In this document: in pieces, positions 51,862 to 60,552 of the stretch
Layout: each line of letters opens with the position of its first letter
Position numbering within the stretch: the stretch's first letter is position 1
Assembly (NCBI GenBank): GCA_037200125.1
Contig: JBBCGS010000002.1
Coordinates: 682,001 to 746,000, forward strand
Source: JADGHX01 sp037200125
Lineage (GTDB): Bacteria > Pseudomonadota > Gammaproteobacteria > Steroidobacterales > Steroidobacteraceae
Direction of reading: 5' to 3'
Length of the DNA: 64,000 nt
Position numbers and translations under genes: made by a program
The notes under the pieces: model-generated
The model's input: the letters and a program-made list of their open reading frames with translations, nothing else
The model's database searches: none
What the model was told of the DNA's origin: nothing

Positions 51862-51888
51862 GTTTTTCCCGGTATGGGAGTTTCGTTC

Positions 51889-52842
51889 ATGCAGCAGTCA
51901 ATTCTGGCCCCGGGTGCATCAGCGCTGACACACCCTTCGATTCGTCGCGACATCGCCATCGTCGGCGCCGTGACAGTCGCGGCCGGCTTCCTTGCCGGGC
52001 ATTTCGAACTGAATGAGCGGGTGTTTTCATTCACGCGCGGCTATGAGGAGCTGCAACTCGACGAATGGCCCATCGTCGTATTCGTGCTGGCGCTGTGCCT
52101 GATGTGGATGTCGTGGCGGCGCTACCGGCTTGCCCTGGGTGAACTGAGAGCCCGGCAGCAGGCGGAAGCGAGGCTCACGGAGGCCTTCGCCGAAAATCGC
52201 GAGCTGGCGCGCCAGAACCTTCGCGCGCTCGAGGCCGAACGCAAGCATCTTGCCCGCGAGCTGCACGACGAGCTCGGGCAGTACCTGAACGCCATCAAGC
52301 TGGATGCGGTCGCGGACAGCCATGGCGATGACCGCGAGACCCGGGAGCGACGATCGCAACGCATGCTGGCAACGGTTGATCACATCCACGGCGTCGTGAG
52401 CGATATGATCCGCCGGCTTCGTCCCGCAGGGCTCGATGAGCTTGGCCTTTCGGCGGCGGTGGAGAGTTGTGTCGAGCAGTGGCAGCAGCGACTGCCCGGC
52501 ACGCAGTTCTCCTTCAGCGCCAGTGGCGATCTCGACAACTTGTCGGAGCATCTGAACCTGACGATCTACCGACTCGTGCAGGAGGGTCTTACGAACAGCT
52601 TCAAGCATGCCGAGGCGAGTCGCATCGACATCGTGCTGAACCGCTCGCGGGCTCCGAACGAAATCGTGCTGAGCATTTCGGATAACGGCAAAGGCATGAA
52701 TCCCGAGGAGCGACGACCCGGCATGGGATTGAGTGGAATGCGCGAACGCACCGAAATGCTGGGCGGCACGCTGGTGATCGAGACCTCTCCGGGCCGAGGC
52801 TTTACCGTGGAAGCGACAATGCCAGCGGAAGGCCACCTGTGA
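51889..52842 (+). CDS. NarL-type sensor histidine kinase
   Basis: A 317-residue kinase with two membrane helices (about 22-40 and 61-76), a short periplasmic loop between them, a coiled coil at about 82-120, a HisKA_3 phosphoacceptor (H126 in ARELHDELGQYLNAIKL) and an HATPase domain (NSFKHAEASRIDI, ISDNGKGM, GMGLSGMRERTEMLGG). ATG 51889 is supported by GGGAG nine bases ahead; earlier in-frame ATGs at 51853 and 51874 are less likely. The small periplasmic loop suggests sensing at or in the membrane. The stop overlaps the response-regulator start. Confidence 0.9.
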   Translation: MQQSILAPGASALTHPSIRRDIAIVGAVTVAAGFLAGHFELNERVFSFTRGYEELQLDEWPIVVFVLALCLMWMSWRRYRLALGELRARQQAEARLTEAFAENRELARQNLRALEAERKHLARELHDELGQYLNAIKLDAVADSHGDDRETRERRSQRMLATVDHIHGVVSDMIRRLRPAGLDELGLSAAVESCVEQWQQRLPGTQFSFSASGDLDNLSEHLNLTIYRLVQEGLTNSFKHAEASRIDIVLNRSRAPNEIVLSISDNGKGMNPEERRPGMGLSGMRERTEMLGGTLVIETSPGRGFTVEATMPAEGHL

Positions 52843-53504
52843 GCCCCGCTCTCGCCGTGGACAAGATCACCGTGCTGCTGGTGGACGATCACGCCGTCGT
52901 ACGCGAAGGCTACCGCCGCCTGCTCGAGAGGCGCGGCGACATCGTCGTGGTCGGCGAAGCCGACAATGGCGCGGACGCGTACGATCGCTTCTGCAAGCTC
53001 GAACCGAACGTCGTGGTGCTCGACATCGCCCTGCCCGGCATCAGCGGCATCGAAGCGATGCGGCGAATCCTCGCGCGCGATGAAAGAACCCGCGTGCTGA
53101 TCTTCAGCATGTATGAGGACGGCATTTACGCCGATCGCGCGCTGAAGGCCGGTGCCAGCGGTTACGTCACGAAGGCGAGCGCGCCGAACGTGCTCGTCGA
53201 CGCCGTGCATATGGTTGCGCGCGGCAAGCAATACCTGAGCCCCGACGTGGCGCAGAAGCTCGCGCTGCGTGTCACCTCATCGACCGCGGGATCCGCGACG
53301 AACCTGTCGCCGCGCGAGTTCGAGATCCTGCGATTGCTGGTGAAGGGAACACCGGTGAAAGACATCGCCGAATCGATGGGACTGAACCCTAAAACGGTGG
53401 CCAACCATCAGTCCGCGATCAAGCAGAAACTCGGTGCGGAGTCGGGGCTTCAGCTCATTCGCATCGGCGAAGACATTCTCTCAGGCGCGCGCCGGCGCAA
53501 GTAG
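52839..53504 (+). CDS. LuxR/NarL-family response regulator
   Basis: A 221-residue two-domain regulator. Receiver: D16-D17 in LLVDDHAVV, phosphoacceptor D62 in VVVLDIALPGISG, the switch Lys in YVTKASAPN. C-terminal GerE HTH: LSPREFEILRLLVKGTPVKDI with MGLNPKTVANHQSAIKQKLG. It uses GTG 52839, overlapping the kinase stop by four bases. Regulators of this class (AgmR/ErbR/ExaE-like) control PQQ-alcohol-dehydrogenase genes in pseudomonads; the adjacency here makes that a reasonable inference for the enzyme at 55724-57910. Confidence 0.92.
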   Translation: MSPALAVDKITVLLVDDHAVVREGYRRLLERRGDIVVVGEADNGADAYDRFCKLEPNVVVLDIALPGISGIEAMRRILARDERTRVLIFSMYEDGIYADRALKAGASGYVTKASAPNVLVDAVHMVARGKQYLSPDVAQKLALRVTSSTAGSATNLSPREFEILRLLVKGTPVKDIAESMGLNPKTVANHQSAIKQKLGAESGLQLIRIGEDILSGARRRK

Positions 53505-53505
53505 C

Positions 53506-53535
53506 TGGAGTGGCTCGTCGCGACGAGCCACTCCA
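53506..53535. terminator. Perfect 30-bp palindrome after the response regulator
   Basis: TGGAGTGGCTCGTCG is followed directly by its exact complement, with no loop in the DNA form. In RNA the centre would open into a short loop and leave a stem of about 13 bp. It begins two bases after the TAG. There is no T-run, so it may be a terminator needing no tract or a protein-binding site. Confidence 0.5.
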
Positions 53536-53744
53536 CCGCGATGATCCTTCAGACAGCGTGGACCAGGGACGGCCTGGCGTACGCGCGTCAGCATCATTCC
53601 AATGAAATGCGGCAGCGAAAGCGCCTCCGCTTGCCGCAACATTCCGTTCAGCACAGTCACTCGTCGAGCTAATTAGACTGCATCATGACGCCCCGATTGT
53701 CGGCGTCGATCCTGATGGTCGTGCCGTGCCCCATCGACGAGCGA

Positions 53745-53780
53745 CCCGCCGCACTACTGCACTCCCGCCGCACTACTGCA
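53745..53780. repeat. 17-bp tandem direct repeat
   Basis: CCCGCCGCACTACTGCA at 53745-53761 and 53764-53780, two bases apart, ending 31 bases before the DUF4159 start codon. Confidence 0.7.
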
Positions 53781-53811
53781 TTTCTGTCCGGACGGCATTA
53801 AGCTTCCGCCA

Positions 53812-54639
53812 ATGAGCCGCCGTAGCCAATGGACCTTACTGCTCACCCTCGCCGCATTGTTAGCGGCCGGCACAGCCTTGGCCGAGCGCGAATGGCGCGT
53901 CTACAAGAGCTTCGAGGCCGAAGCGGACGACTCGCCGGTGCCGCCGGACTACGACAAGCCGGCCGGTTTCGTGGTGGCGCGGCTGATGTATCCCTCCGGT
54001 GGTTTTCGCGGCGGCTACGGCGATTGGCGTCAGGGAGGCACCAGCTGGGCGGTGGACTATCCGCGCGGCGACCGCTACTTCGCCAGCATTCTGCGGCGGC
54101 TCACCACCATCGACGTGCGTTCAGTGGAACAGCCGGTCAACCTCGAGGACGGCGATGACGTCTTCGATTGGCCGTATCTCATCGTCGGCCTGGCGGGCTA
54201 CTGGAACCTTGACGACGACATGGTCAAGAAGCTGCGCGAATACCTGCTGCGGGGTGGCTTCCTGCTTGCCGACAGCTATTTCGGTAGTGACCAGTGGGCA
54301 GGCTTTACCGAGGGCATGCGCCGCGTCTTTCCGGACCGTGAGATCGTGGACCTGCCGGACGATCATCCGCTGTTCCACACCGTCTACGATCTGGACGGCA
54401 AGCACATGGTGCCGCACTTCGATGAATGGAGCGGCAGAGCCGGCTATCTCGGCGATGGCAACACGCCGCACTGGCGTGCGATTCTCGATGACGACGGGCG
54501 CGTGATGGTGGCCATCGCCTTCAACAACGACCTTGGCGATTCCTACCAGTGGGCCGACGATCCGCGTTATCCGGCGGAAAGTGCGTCGCTGGGTCTACGC
54601 ATGGGCGTGAACTTTGTGGTGTATGCGCTGACGCATTGA
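53812..54639 (+). CDS. Exported DUF4159 protein
   Basis: A 275-residue protein with a signal peptide (about 1-24, LTLAALLAAGTALAERE). The DUF4159 signature regions are present: FVVARLMYPSGGFRGGYGDW, WAVDYPRGDRYFASILRRLT, a central WPYLIVGLAGYWNL, LREYLLRGGFLLADSYFG, and a final GVNFVVYALTH. The fold resembles a flavodoxin/GATase-like Rossmann domain, and the family often follows moxR-like or membrane-complex genes; function unknown. It is the only gene between the two-component system and the tiny genes at 55078-55481. Confidence 0.88.
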   Translation: MSRRSQWTLLLTLAALLAAGTALAEREWRVYKSFEAEADDSPVPPDYDKPAGFVVARLMYPSGGFRGGYGDWRQGGTSWAVDYPRGDRYFASILRRLTTIDVRSVEQPVNLEDGDDVFDWPYLIVGLAGYWNLDDDMVKKLREYLLRGGFLLADSYFGSDQWAGFTEGMRRVFPDREIVDLPDDHPLFHTVYDLDGKHMVPHFDEWSGRAGYLGDGNTPHWRAILDDDGRVMVAIAFNNDLGDSYQWADDPRYPAESASLGLRMGVNFVVYALTH

Positions 54640-55077
54640 CGCCGCTGGAATGCGCCGAGCCGGCCCGCGGTCTGGTACCCCTTGTCGAACACATTCGTGA
54701 CCTGCCCGAACAAGGACAACCGCTAAGCGCGGCGCATGCGAATACGCAGGCAAAAGAACGCCATATCCGCGGTGATTCCACGAATCTCAAGAGGACTCCC
54801 CTTCTTCGTCGTTTATTGAGCGCGGCCGGACGCAGGCCGACTTCTCGTCGACGGGGATTCTAGGGAATGCCTGTCGCCGCAGGCCCGGGAGAAATTCCTG
54901 AAGTTCCGGCGACCCGCCGATATTCGGTTGGGTGACCGAATTCGCGCGGACGGCGCGCTACCGCGCCGGTGTTAGCGCGGCGTTAAGAAATCGAAGGCAC
55001 CCGCGCGAAATCATAATATGGCGATGTCTACGCCAAGCCGCGTCACACACGCATCATTTGCGGCAAGTGAGGTGGCT
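54640..55077. other. 438-base intergenic region
   Basis: No convincing gene. A hairpin CGCGCTA (54954-54960) with TAGCGCG (54973-54979) lies about 100 bases before the first small gene, next to GGCGTTAAGAAATCG, where base composition turns AT-richer; this may be part of a promoter. The rest shows nothing recognisable. Confidence 0.35.
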
Positions 55078-55290
55078 ATGAACATGAACACGACTCATGC
55101 GGGACAGGCGCGCGAAACGACGGGATTGCTTCAGCGCCTTGCGCGATGGATGAAAGGCGCGCGCACGGAGCACAGCGCTCACGCTGAACCTCCCGAGCCA
55201 GCCATCTGGCCGGAGTGTGTCGGCCATCCCTATGTCATCGGGCCAGGCACGCTGCTCGTCATGACGTACATGAGAAAGAGGATGCGGTGA
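55078..55290 (+). CDS. Small hypothetical protein
   Basis: A 70-residue frame from ATG 55078 with GAGGTGG ahead. The sequence (MNMNTTHAGQARETTGLLQR, then WPECVGHPYVIGPGTLLVM and a basic end TYMRKRMR) is not recognised. The hydrophobic part near the end could associate with the membrane. Its stop overlaps the start of the next small gene (TGATG), the strongest argument that both are genes. Confidence 0.5.
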   Translation: MNMNTTHAGQARETTGLLQRLARWMKGARTEHSAHAEPPEPAIWPECVGHPYVIGPGTLLVMTYMRKRMR

Positions 55291-55481
55291 TGGACAGAAC
55301 CGGCACCACCCTCGGCGCGTTGATCGCACTCAGCGGTCTCTATATCGCCGGAGCGCTATTGCTGGCCCGAATCCGGGATTCTGCGTGGGGAGCTCGCCAG
55401 CGTCGGCGGCTAAGGCGTGCCCATCGACAGCGGGAGCCAGGTGGCGAGACGCTTGAACACGAGTTTCAATTCCGAGAATGA
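55290..55481 (+). CDS. Small single-pass membrane protein
   Basis: A 63-residue frame beginning MDRTGTTLGALIALSGLYIAG, with one helix (LGALIALSGLYIAGALLLA) and a strongly basic cytoplasmic tail (RQRRRLRRAHRQR). It overlaps the preceding stop in TGATG. No family is recognised. The basic tail would place the C terminus inside. Confidence 0.5.
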   Translation: MDRTGTTLGALIALSGLYIAGALLLARIRDSAWGARQRRRLRRAHRQREPGGETLEHEFQFRE

Positions 55482-55723
55482 GATTCTGGATGGCTGCCAG
55501 CGGGTGTGTTCAGGCATGAAGTGCCCGGACGTCAATTAACAACGATCGAGGATGAGCGGCCCGTTCAGAGCGTACCTCGCGACGGCTGGGAAAATCTCCC
55601 GGGCCCGCGCACGGAGTGGACCACTACGCCGGCTCAGTCGCCTCAAACCGCTGAACAATAGAATAATGAGCATGAATTTCGACAACAAGCGCCGCAAACG
55701 GCGCGCGCGACTGGAGAGCTTTC

Positions 55724-57910
55724 ATGCGCAGATTCTGTATTTCCGTGCTGCTTGCCGCCGTGGTGTCCGCGTGCGGCAACGCTCCCGAAGCGCCGAAGGC
55801 ACAAGCGCCCGCCAACGTCACCGCCAAACGCCTGCTCAATGCGACGAGCGAGCCCTCGCAATGGATGACCTACAACGGCGACTACAACGAGCAGCGCTAC
55901 GCGCGCCTCAAGCAGATCGACACGCAGAACGTGGCGAAGCTGGGCCTCGCCTGGTACACGGACTTCCCGACCAACCTTCCGGTCGAAGGCGCCCCGCTCT
56001 ACATCGACGGCGTGCTTTACCAGCCGCTGCCCTGGAGCAAGGTGACGGCCTACGACGCGCGCACCGGCAAGCAGCTCTGGCTCTACGATCCGAAAGTGCC
56101 CGGCGAGTGGAACATCAACATCTGCTGTGGGATCCACACGCGCGGCCTTGCCGCGTGGAACGGGAAGATCATCGTCGGCACGCTCGATGGCCGCCTGGTC
56201 GCGCTGGACGCCGCAACCGGCCAGGAAGTCTGGTCGGTGAACACCGTCGACAAGGAGTGGCCCTACTCCATCACGGGACCGGCACGTGTCGTGGACGGCA
56301 AAGTGTTCATCGGCAACGCCGGCGCCGATTTCGGCGTGCGGGGTTACGTGACCGCCTACGACGCGGAGACGGGCAAGCAGCTTTGGCGCTTCTATACCGT
56401 GCCCGGCGATCCGTCGAAAGGCTTCGAGAACGAGGCGATGGAACGCGCCGCGAAAACCTGGACCGGCGAATGGTGGAAGCTCGGTGGCGGCGGCACCGTT
56501 TGGGATTCGATCGTCTACGACGTGAAGACGCACCTGCTGTACATCGGCGTCGGCAATGGCGGTCCCTGGAACCAGAAATATCGCAGCCCGCAAGGCGGCG
56601 ACAACCTATATCTCTCCTCGATCGTCGCGCTCAATCCGGACACGGGCGCATACGTCTGGCACTACCAGGAGACGCCGGGCGACACCTGGGACTACACCGC
56701 CACCCAGCCCATCATGATCGCGGACCTCAAGATCGACGGGAAAGAACGCCACGTCGTCATGCAGGCGCCGAAGAACGGCTTCTTCTACATCCTCGACGCG
56801 GCGACCGGCGAGTTGATCTCGGCCAACCCTTTCGCGAAACAGACGTGGGCAAAGGGTGTCGACATGAAGACGGGCCGGCCGATCGAGGTGCCGGAATCGC
56901 GTTACTACGCGACGAACAAGCCCTTCAACATGCTTCCCGGGCCGGCCGGCGCGCACGCCTGGCAGCCGATGGCGTACAGCCCGGAGACAGGATACGTGTA
57001 CATCCCGTCCACAGACATGTGGCAGGTGATGTCCAATCCGCCGGCCGACTACACGCCCATCCGCGGGCGCCCCAATTCCGGTACAGGAGGCGCGGCGGTC
57101 ACGCAGCGGTATTACGCCGACCACCCCGACGCGCCGCGCGGCTTCATCAGCCGGCTGATCGCGTTCGATCCCGTGGCTGGCAAGGAAGTGTGGAGCACGC
57201 CCCCATTCCCCCCGGGCACCGGAGGTGTTCAGTTGACGGGAGGCGCGCTGGCCACCTCAGGCGGACTCGTTTTCCACGGCAACCTGCCCAACCACGAGTT
57301 CTCGGCCTACCGGGCCACGAACGGCGAAGAGCTTTGGAAGTACGACATCAAGACCGGCGTGTTCAACGGCGCGATCACGTACGAGCTCGACGGCGAGCAG
57401 TATGTCGCGCTTGCGGTGGGTGGCCCGCCAAAGGGCGGGTATTACGCGGAGAACGGCGCGCGGATGCTCGCGTTCAAGCTGGGCGGCACGGCAAAGATTC
57501 CAGACATTCCGCCCTATCAGCAGGCGGATTTCATCCAGACAACGCAAACCGCTTCGGCGGAGGTCGTCGCGCACGGCAGTGACGTCTTCTCGGCCAACTG
57601 TGCCATGTGCCACGGCCAGGGCGGCAATGCTCGCGCCGCCTTCCCCGATCTACGGCGCTCGCAGCTGATCGTGAATCAGGCTGCGTTCGATTCGGTGGTG
57701 CTCGAGGGAACGCGTAGCGCACGCGGCATGGTGTCCTTCGCTGGCCGGCTGAAGCCAACGGACACCGAGGCGCTGCGCGCCTACCTCATCAGCCAGGCCG
57801 AAGTGGCACGAACCGCGCCGCCGACGGGCACTCCGCTGCCCGTACAAATCCACGCGGATTCGAACGAAGGCCAGGCGGGCGGCGCCTCTTCACCTCGCGC
57901 CAAGCCATGA
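55724..57910 (+). CDS. Type II quinohemoprotein (PQQ) alcohol dehydrogenase, lipoprotein-like
   Basis: A 728-residue protein: lipobox VSAC (Cys17), an eight-bladed PQQ propeller and a C-terminal cytochrome c domain (C626-A-M-C-H630, NCAMCHGQGG). The vicinal disulfide that stacks on PQQ is C134-C135 (INICCGIHTRG). The catalytic base is D323 in TWDYTATQ; Thr325 follows instead of the Asp found in lanthanide-type enzymes, so a calcium-dependent enzyme is expected. It should oxidise primary alcohols in the periplasm and pass electrons to the respiratory chain. It is downstream of the two-component system and receptor. Confidence 0.93.
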   Translation: MRRFCISVLLAAVVSACGNAPEAPKAQAPANVTAKRLLNATSEPSQWMTYNGDYNEQRYARLKQIDTQNVAKLGLAWYTDFPTNLPVEGAPLYIDGVLYQPLPWSKVTAYDARTGKQLWLYDPKVPGEWNINICCGIHTRGLAAWNGKIIVGTLDGRLVALDAATGQEVWSVNTVDKEWPYSITGPARVVDGKVFIGNAGADFGVRGYVTAYDAETGKQLWRFYTVPGDPSKGFENEAMERAAKTWTGEWWKLGGGGTVWDSIVYDVKTHLLYIGVGNGGPWNQKYRSPQGGDNLYLSSIVALNPDTGAYVWHYQETPGDTWDYTATQPIMIADLKIDGKERHVVMQAPKNGFFYILDAATGELISANPFAKQTWAKGVDMKTGRPIEVPESRYYATNKPFNMLPGPAGAHAWQPMAYSPETGYVYIPSTDMWQVMSNPPADYTPIRGRPNSGTGGAAVTQRYYADHPDAPRGFISRLIAFDPVAGKEVWSTPPFPPGTGGVQLTGGALATSGGLVFHGNLPNHEFSAYRATNGEELWKYDIKTGVFNGAITYELDGEQYVALAVGGPPKGGYYAENGARMLAFKLGGTAKIPDIPPYQQADFIQTTQTASAEVVAHGSDVFSANCAMCHGQGGNARAAFPDLRRSQLIVNQAAFDSVVLEGTRSARGMVSFAGRLKPTDTEALRAYLISQAEVARTAPPTGTPLPVQIHADSNEGQAGGASSPRAKP

Positions 57911-57935
57911 CGCGTATCGATGTGCGCGGAGTCAT

Positions 57936-58562
57936 TCAGCGGCGCAGGTTGAACCGCACAGGCACGATGACCCACGCCGCCACCGCCACACTCCCCCGCC
58001 GCGCCGGCACGAACCGCCAGCGCTCCACGGCGAAAATAGCCGCCCGGTCCAGCCGCTCGTAGCCGCTGCTTCGCTCGATCTCAATCGCAAGCGGGTTTCC
58101 ATCGGCCGCCACCCGCACTCGCAGCGTCGTCACACCCTGTTCGCGCAGTTGGCGCGACAGCGCCGGATAAGCGGGCGCGGGGTTGGCGAGATAGTCCGCT
58201 TCGAACTCCGGCGCTTTGAGCTCAGGCTCGCCACTCGCGCCGGTGGAGGGTGGCTGTTTACCCGGTGCGTCGGGCGAAATGGTGTTGGCGGCGTTCGGCT
58301 CTTCGGCCGAAACCTCGGACGGCTCGATGACACTCGGCTCCGAAACATTCACCTGCAACGGAAGAGCCTGCGGCGCAACGTCCGGCTCGGCTTCCGACGG
58401 CGGCGCCGGCGCATCGAGCAGAACGACATCCAACGCACCGGCGTGCGCGTTCGCGAGGGTGAGCATCGTCGGCTGGAGAATCAACCACAACATGGCGCCG
58501 TGCAGTGCCAGCAGGAGACTGAACACGGCGACTTTCCGGACTAGTCGCGTCTGCAGTTTCAC
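57936..58562 (-). CDS. TonB energy transducer
   Basis: A 208-residue protein with GTG start overlapping the ATPase stop (GTGA). It has an N-terminal membrane helix (VAVFSLLLALHGAMLWLIL), a Pro/Glu/Ala-rich periplasmic spanning region, and a TonB C-terminal domain at about 120-208 (NPAPAYPALSRQLREQG, then RVRVAADGNPLAIEIERSSGYERLD and a closing RFVPARRGSVAVAAWVIVPVRF). As the last gene of the uptake operon it is probably a dedicated TonB for the receptor at the right edge; ExbB and ExbD must come from elsewhere. Confidence 0.92.
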   Translation of the reverse strand: MKLQTRLVRKVAVFSLLLALHGAMLWLILQPTMLTLANAHAGALDVVLLDAPAPPSEAEPDVAPQALPLQVNVSEPSVIEPSEVSAEEPNAANTISPDAPGKQPPSTGASGEPELKAPEFEADYLANPAPAYPALSRQLREQGVTTLRVRVAADGNPLAIEIERSSGYERLDRAAIFAVERWRFVPARRGSVAVAAWVIVPVRFNLRR

Positions 58563-59455
58563 ACGCCGCGCAGACCTGGATAGACCGGCACGAGCGTCTC
58601 GCGAGCCTGGCCTTCGAACTGGAATCCGACCTTGCACATCGGCACTTCGTAAAGACGGCGCAGGTTGGCTTCCGTCAGCACGTCGGACGTTGCTCCGTAC
58701 ACGTACTCCGACTGTCCGAGCATCAGCATCGCCTGATCGGCGACGGCGTGTGCGTGATGCGGATGATGCGTCGTGAAGAGCACCGTCAGCCCTTCCTTTC
58801 GCGACAGCCGGTCGATCCACTCCAGCACCACACCCTGGTTTTTCAGGTCGAGTGCGGACGTGGGCTCGTCGAGAATCAGGATGTCGGCCTCCGCGACGAG
58901 CGCTCGCGCGAAGATCACGAGCTGGCGCTGCCCGCCGGACATCTCGTGGAACGGCCGCCGCGCGAGATGTGCCATGCCGAAGCGATCCAGCGCCGCGAGC
59001 GCGGCGGCCTCATCCACGGGTGAAGGTTGCGTGAAGAGGCCCACTTTGCGCGCGCGCCCCATCAACACCATGTCGAGCGCGGAGTAGTCGAAGCTCACTT
59101 GGAAGAGTTGCGGCACAAAGGCCACGCGGCCATTGACCGTAACGCGCCCTTCGCTCGGGCGCAGCACCCCGAGCAGAATTTTCAGCAGCGTTGTCTTGCC
59201 CCGCCCGTTCGGACCCAGCAGCGCGAACACCTGACCCTTGCGCAGCGACGCGCCGTAGTTGCGGAAAATCCAGCGCTCCGCGACATACGCATGGCCGAGG
59301 CCCTCGAACGCGAAAGCCACCGCGTCGGGCACTGGCACCGCGTCGCCACCACTCCCGCCACTCCCGCCGTTCCCGCCGCTCCCGCCGCTCCCGCCGTTCC
59401 CGCCGCTCCCGCCGTTCTCGTCGTTCTCACCGTTCTCGAAAGTCACCGCGCTCAT
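58559..59455 (-). CDS. ABC transporter ATP-binding protein, iron-chelate type
   Basis: A 298-residue ATPase: Walker A GPNGRGKTT, signature MSGGQRQLV, Walker B ILILDEPTSALD, and the switch His in TTHHPHHAHAV. The first 40 residues are unusual, with a Gly/Ser/Asn tract of the type GGSGGNGGSGGSGG before the domain begins at about residue 45; it is encoded by 9-base DNA repeats at about 59342-59412. ATG 59455 overlaps the upstream permease stop by four bases. It pairs with the two FecCD permeases. Confidence 0.93.
   Translation of the reverse strand: MSAVTFENGENDENGGSGGNGGSGGSGGNGGSGGSGGDAVPVPDAVAFAFEGLGHAYVAERWIFRNYGASLRKGQVFALLGPNGRGKTTLLKILLGVLRPSEGRVTVNGRVAFVPQLFQVSFDYSALDMVLMGRARKVGLFTQPSPVDEAAALAALDRFGMAHLARRPFHEMSGGQRQLVIFARALVAEADILILDEPTSALDLKNQGVVLEWIDRLSRKEGLTVLFTTHHPHHAHAVADQAMLMLGQSEYVYGATSDVLTEANLRRLYEVPMCKVGFQFEGQARETLVPVYPGLRGV
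59342..59412. repeat. 9-base repeats encoding a Gly/Ser/Asn tract
   Basis: Repeats of the types ccgctcccg and ccgttcccg, in the codon frame of the ATPase gene, so the array encodes low-complexity linker rather than being noncoding. Confidence 0.8.
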
Positions 59456-60552
59456 GAACCGCTCCAGCCTCTGGTTTGCGTCTTCCAGAAGAGGAAGCAC
59501 AACATCGGTGTTCCGAAGAAAGCGGAAAGCACACCCACGGGAAGCTCCCCGCCACTCATCGTGCGCGTCAGATTGTCCAGTAACAGCACGTAAAGTCCGC
59601 CCAACAACGCCGCCGTCGGAACGAGCCGACGATGATCCGGCCCGACCAGCATTCGCGCAAAGTGCGGAATGACGAGGCCCACCCACCCCACGACTCCCGA
59701 CACCGCCACCTGCGCGGCGACCATGATCGTGACGATCCCAATGATCGCCCAGCGCAGCCAGCGCACGTCGATACCGAGTGACGCCGCGTCGAGATCGCCA
59801 AGCGACAGCAGGTTCATCCGCCAGCGCAGCAGGATCAACACCGCGCCACCCACGAGCGTCGGCACCGCGATTACCCAGACTTTCGTAGGATCCGCGCCGC
59901 GAAAAGAACCCAGCAGCCAGTACACGATGCCCGGGAGCTTCCAGCTATATTCCAGCGGCAAGGATTTCAGAAGCCCCACGCCGGCAAGAAAGAACGCTCC
60001 AACAAAGAACCCCGCCAGGATGAGCGGAATACCATCGTTGCGCTCGCTCACCAATCGAGCTAGCGCCAGCGTACAGAGCATGGCGCCCACGCCCCCCGCG
60101 GTCGCGAGCGCGATCACCGCCGCGATCGGCCAGTTCATCAACATCGCCAGCACGCCGCCGAAAGCCGCGCCACCCGAAACGCCAACGAGGTCCGGACCGA
60201 TCAGCGGGTTTCTCATCATCCCCTGCAGCGCCGTTCCGGCAAGTCCCAACGCCACACCACAGAAGGTGGCGACGAGGATGCGCGGCGGACGAATGACGGC
60301 AACCACGGTTTGCTCGCGGATCGCCGCGAGATCTGGCGTCGGGTTGCCGGAGAACGGCCAGAGAGTCTCCCAGAACAGGCGCATGGCGCGCCCGAAAGAC
60401 ATCGGATACGCACCGAAGCCGATCGACACCACGACCGCAACCAACAGCAGAAGGGCCAGCAAGACGGGCAGCGCCCAACCGCGCCGCCCCGGCAAACCCG
60501 CGCTCGTTCCGGTCGCGGCCGCCGGCGCGCGTGAATGCGTGACTTCAGTCAT
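59452..60552 (-). CDS. FecCD-family ABC permease (second)
   Basis: A 366-residue permease with about ten helices and the family motifs PPRILVATFCGVALGLAGTALQGMMRNPLIGPDLVG and VGWVGLVIPHFARMLVGPDHRRLVP. A 25-residue hydrophilic N terminus (MTEVTHSRAPAAATGTSAG) precedes the first helix. It overlaps the upstream permease stop by eight bases and the ATPase start by four. It forms the channel for a ferric chelate or cobalamin-like substrate. Confidence 0.94.
   Translation of the reverse strand: MTEVTHSRAPAAATGTSAGLPGRRGWALPVLLALLLLVAVVVSIGFGAYPMSFGRAMRLFWETLWPFSGNPTPDLAAIREQTVVAVIRPPRILVATFCGVALGLAGTALQGMMRNPLIGPDLVGVSGGAAFGGVLAMLMNWPIAAVIALATAGGVGAMLCTLALARLVSERNDGIPLILAGFFVGAFFLAGVGLLKSLPLEYSWKLPGIVYWLLGSFRGADPTKVWVIAVPTLVGGAVLILLRWRMNLLSLGDLDAASLGIDVRWLRWAIIGIVTIMVAAQVAVSGVVGWVGLVIPHFARMLVGPDHRRLVPTAALLGGLYVLLLDNLTRTMSGGELPVGVLSAFFGTPMLCFLFWKTQTRGWSGS

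Larger units (their letters stand above)
53505..53811. other. Intergenic region with palindrome and direct repeats
   Basis: Just over 300 bases between the response regulator and the DUF4159 gene. It contains a perfect 30-bp palindrome (53506-53535) immediately after the regulator stop and a 17-bp direct repeat CCCGCCGCACTACTGCA at 53745-53761 and 53764-53780. No coding potential is seen. Confidence 0.7.

Noticed and set aside
55724..57910. Lanthanide-dependent PQQ alcohol dehydrogenase
   Set aside because: The residue two after the catalytic Asp is Thr325, not Asp, which points to a calcium enzyme.
59342..59412. A short CRISPR-like or minisatellite array
   Set aside because: The 9-base units are in the coding frame of the ATPase gene, have no spacers, and encode a Gly-rich linker.
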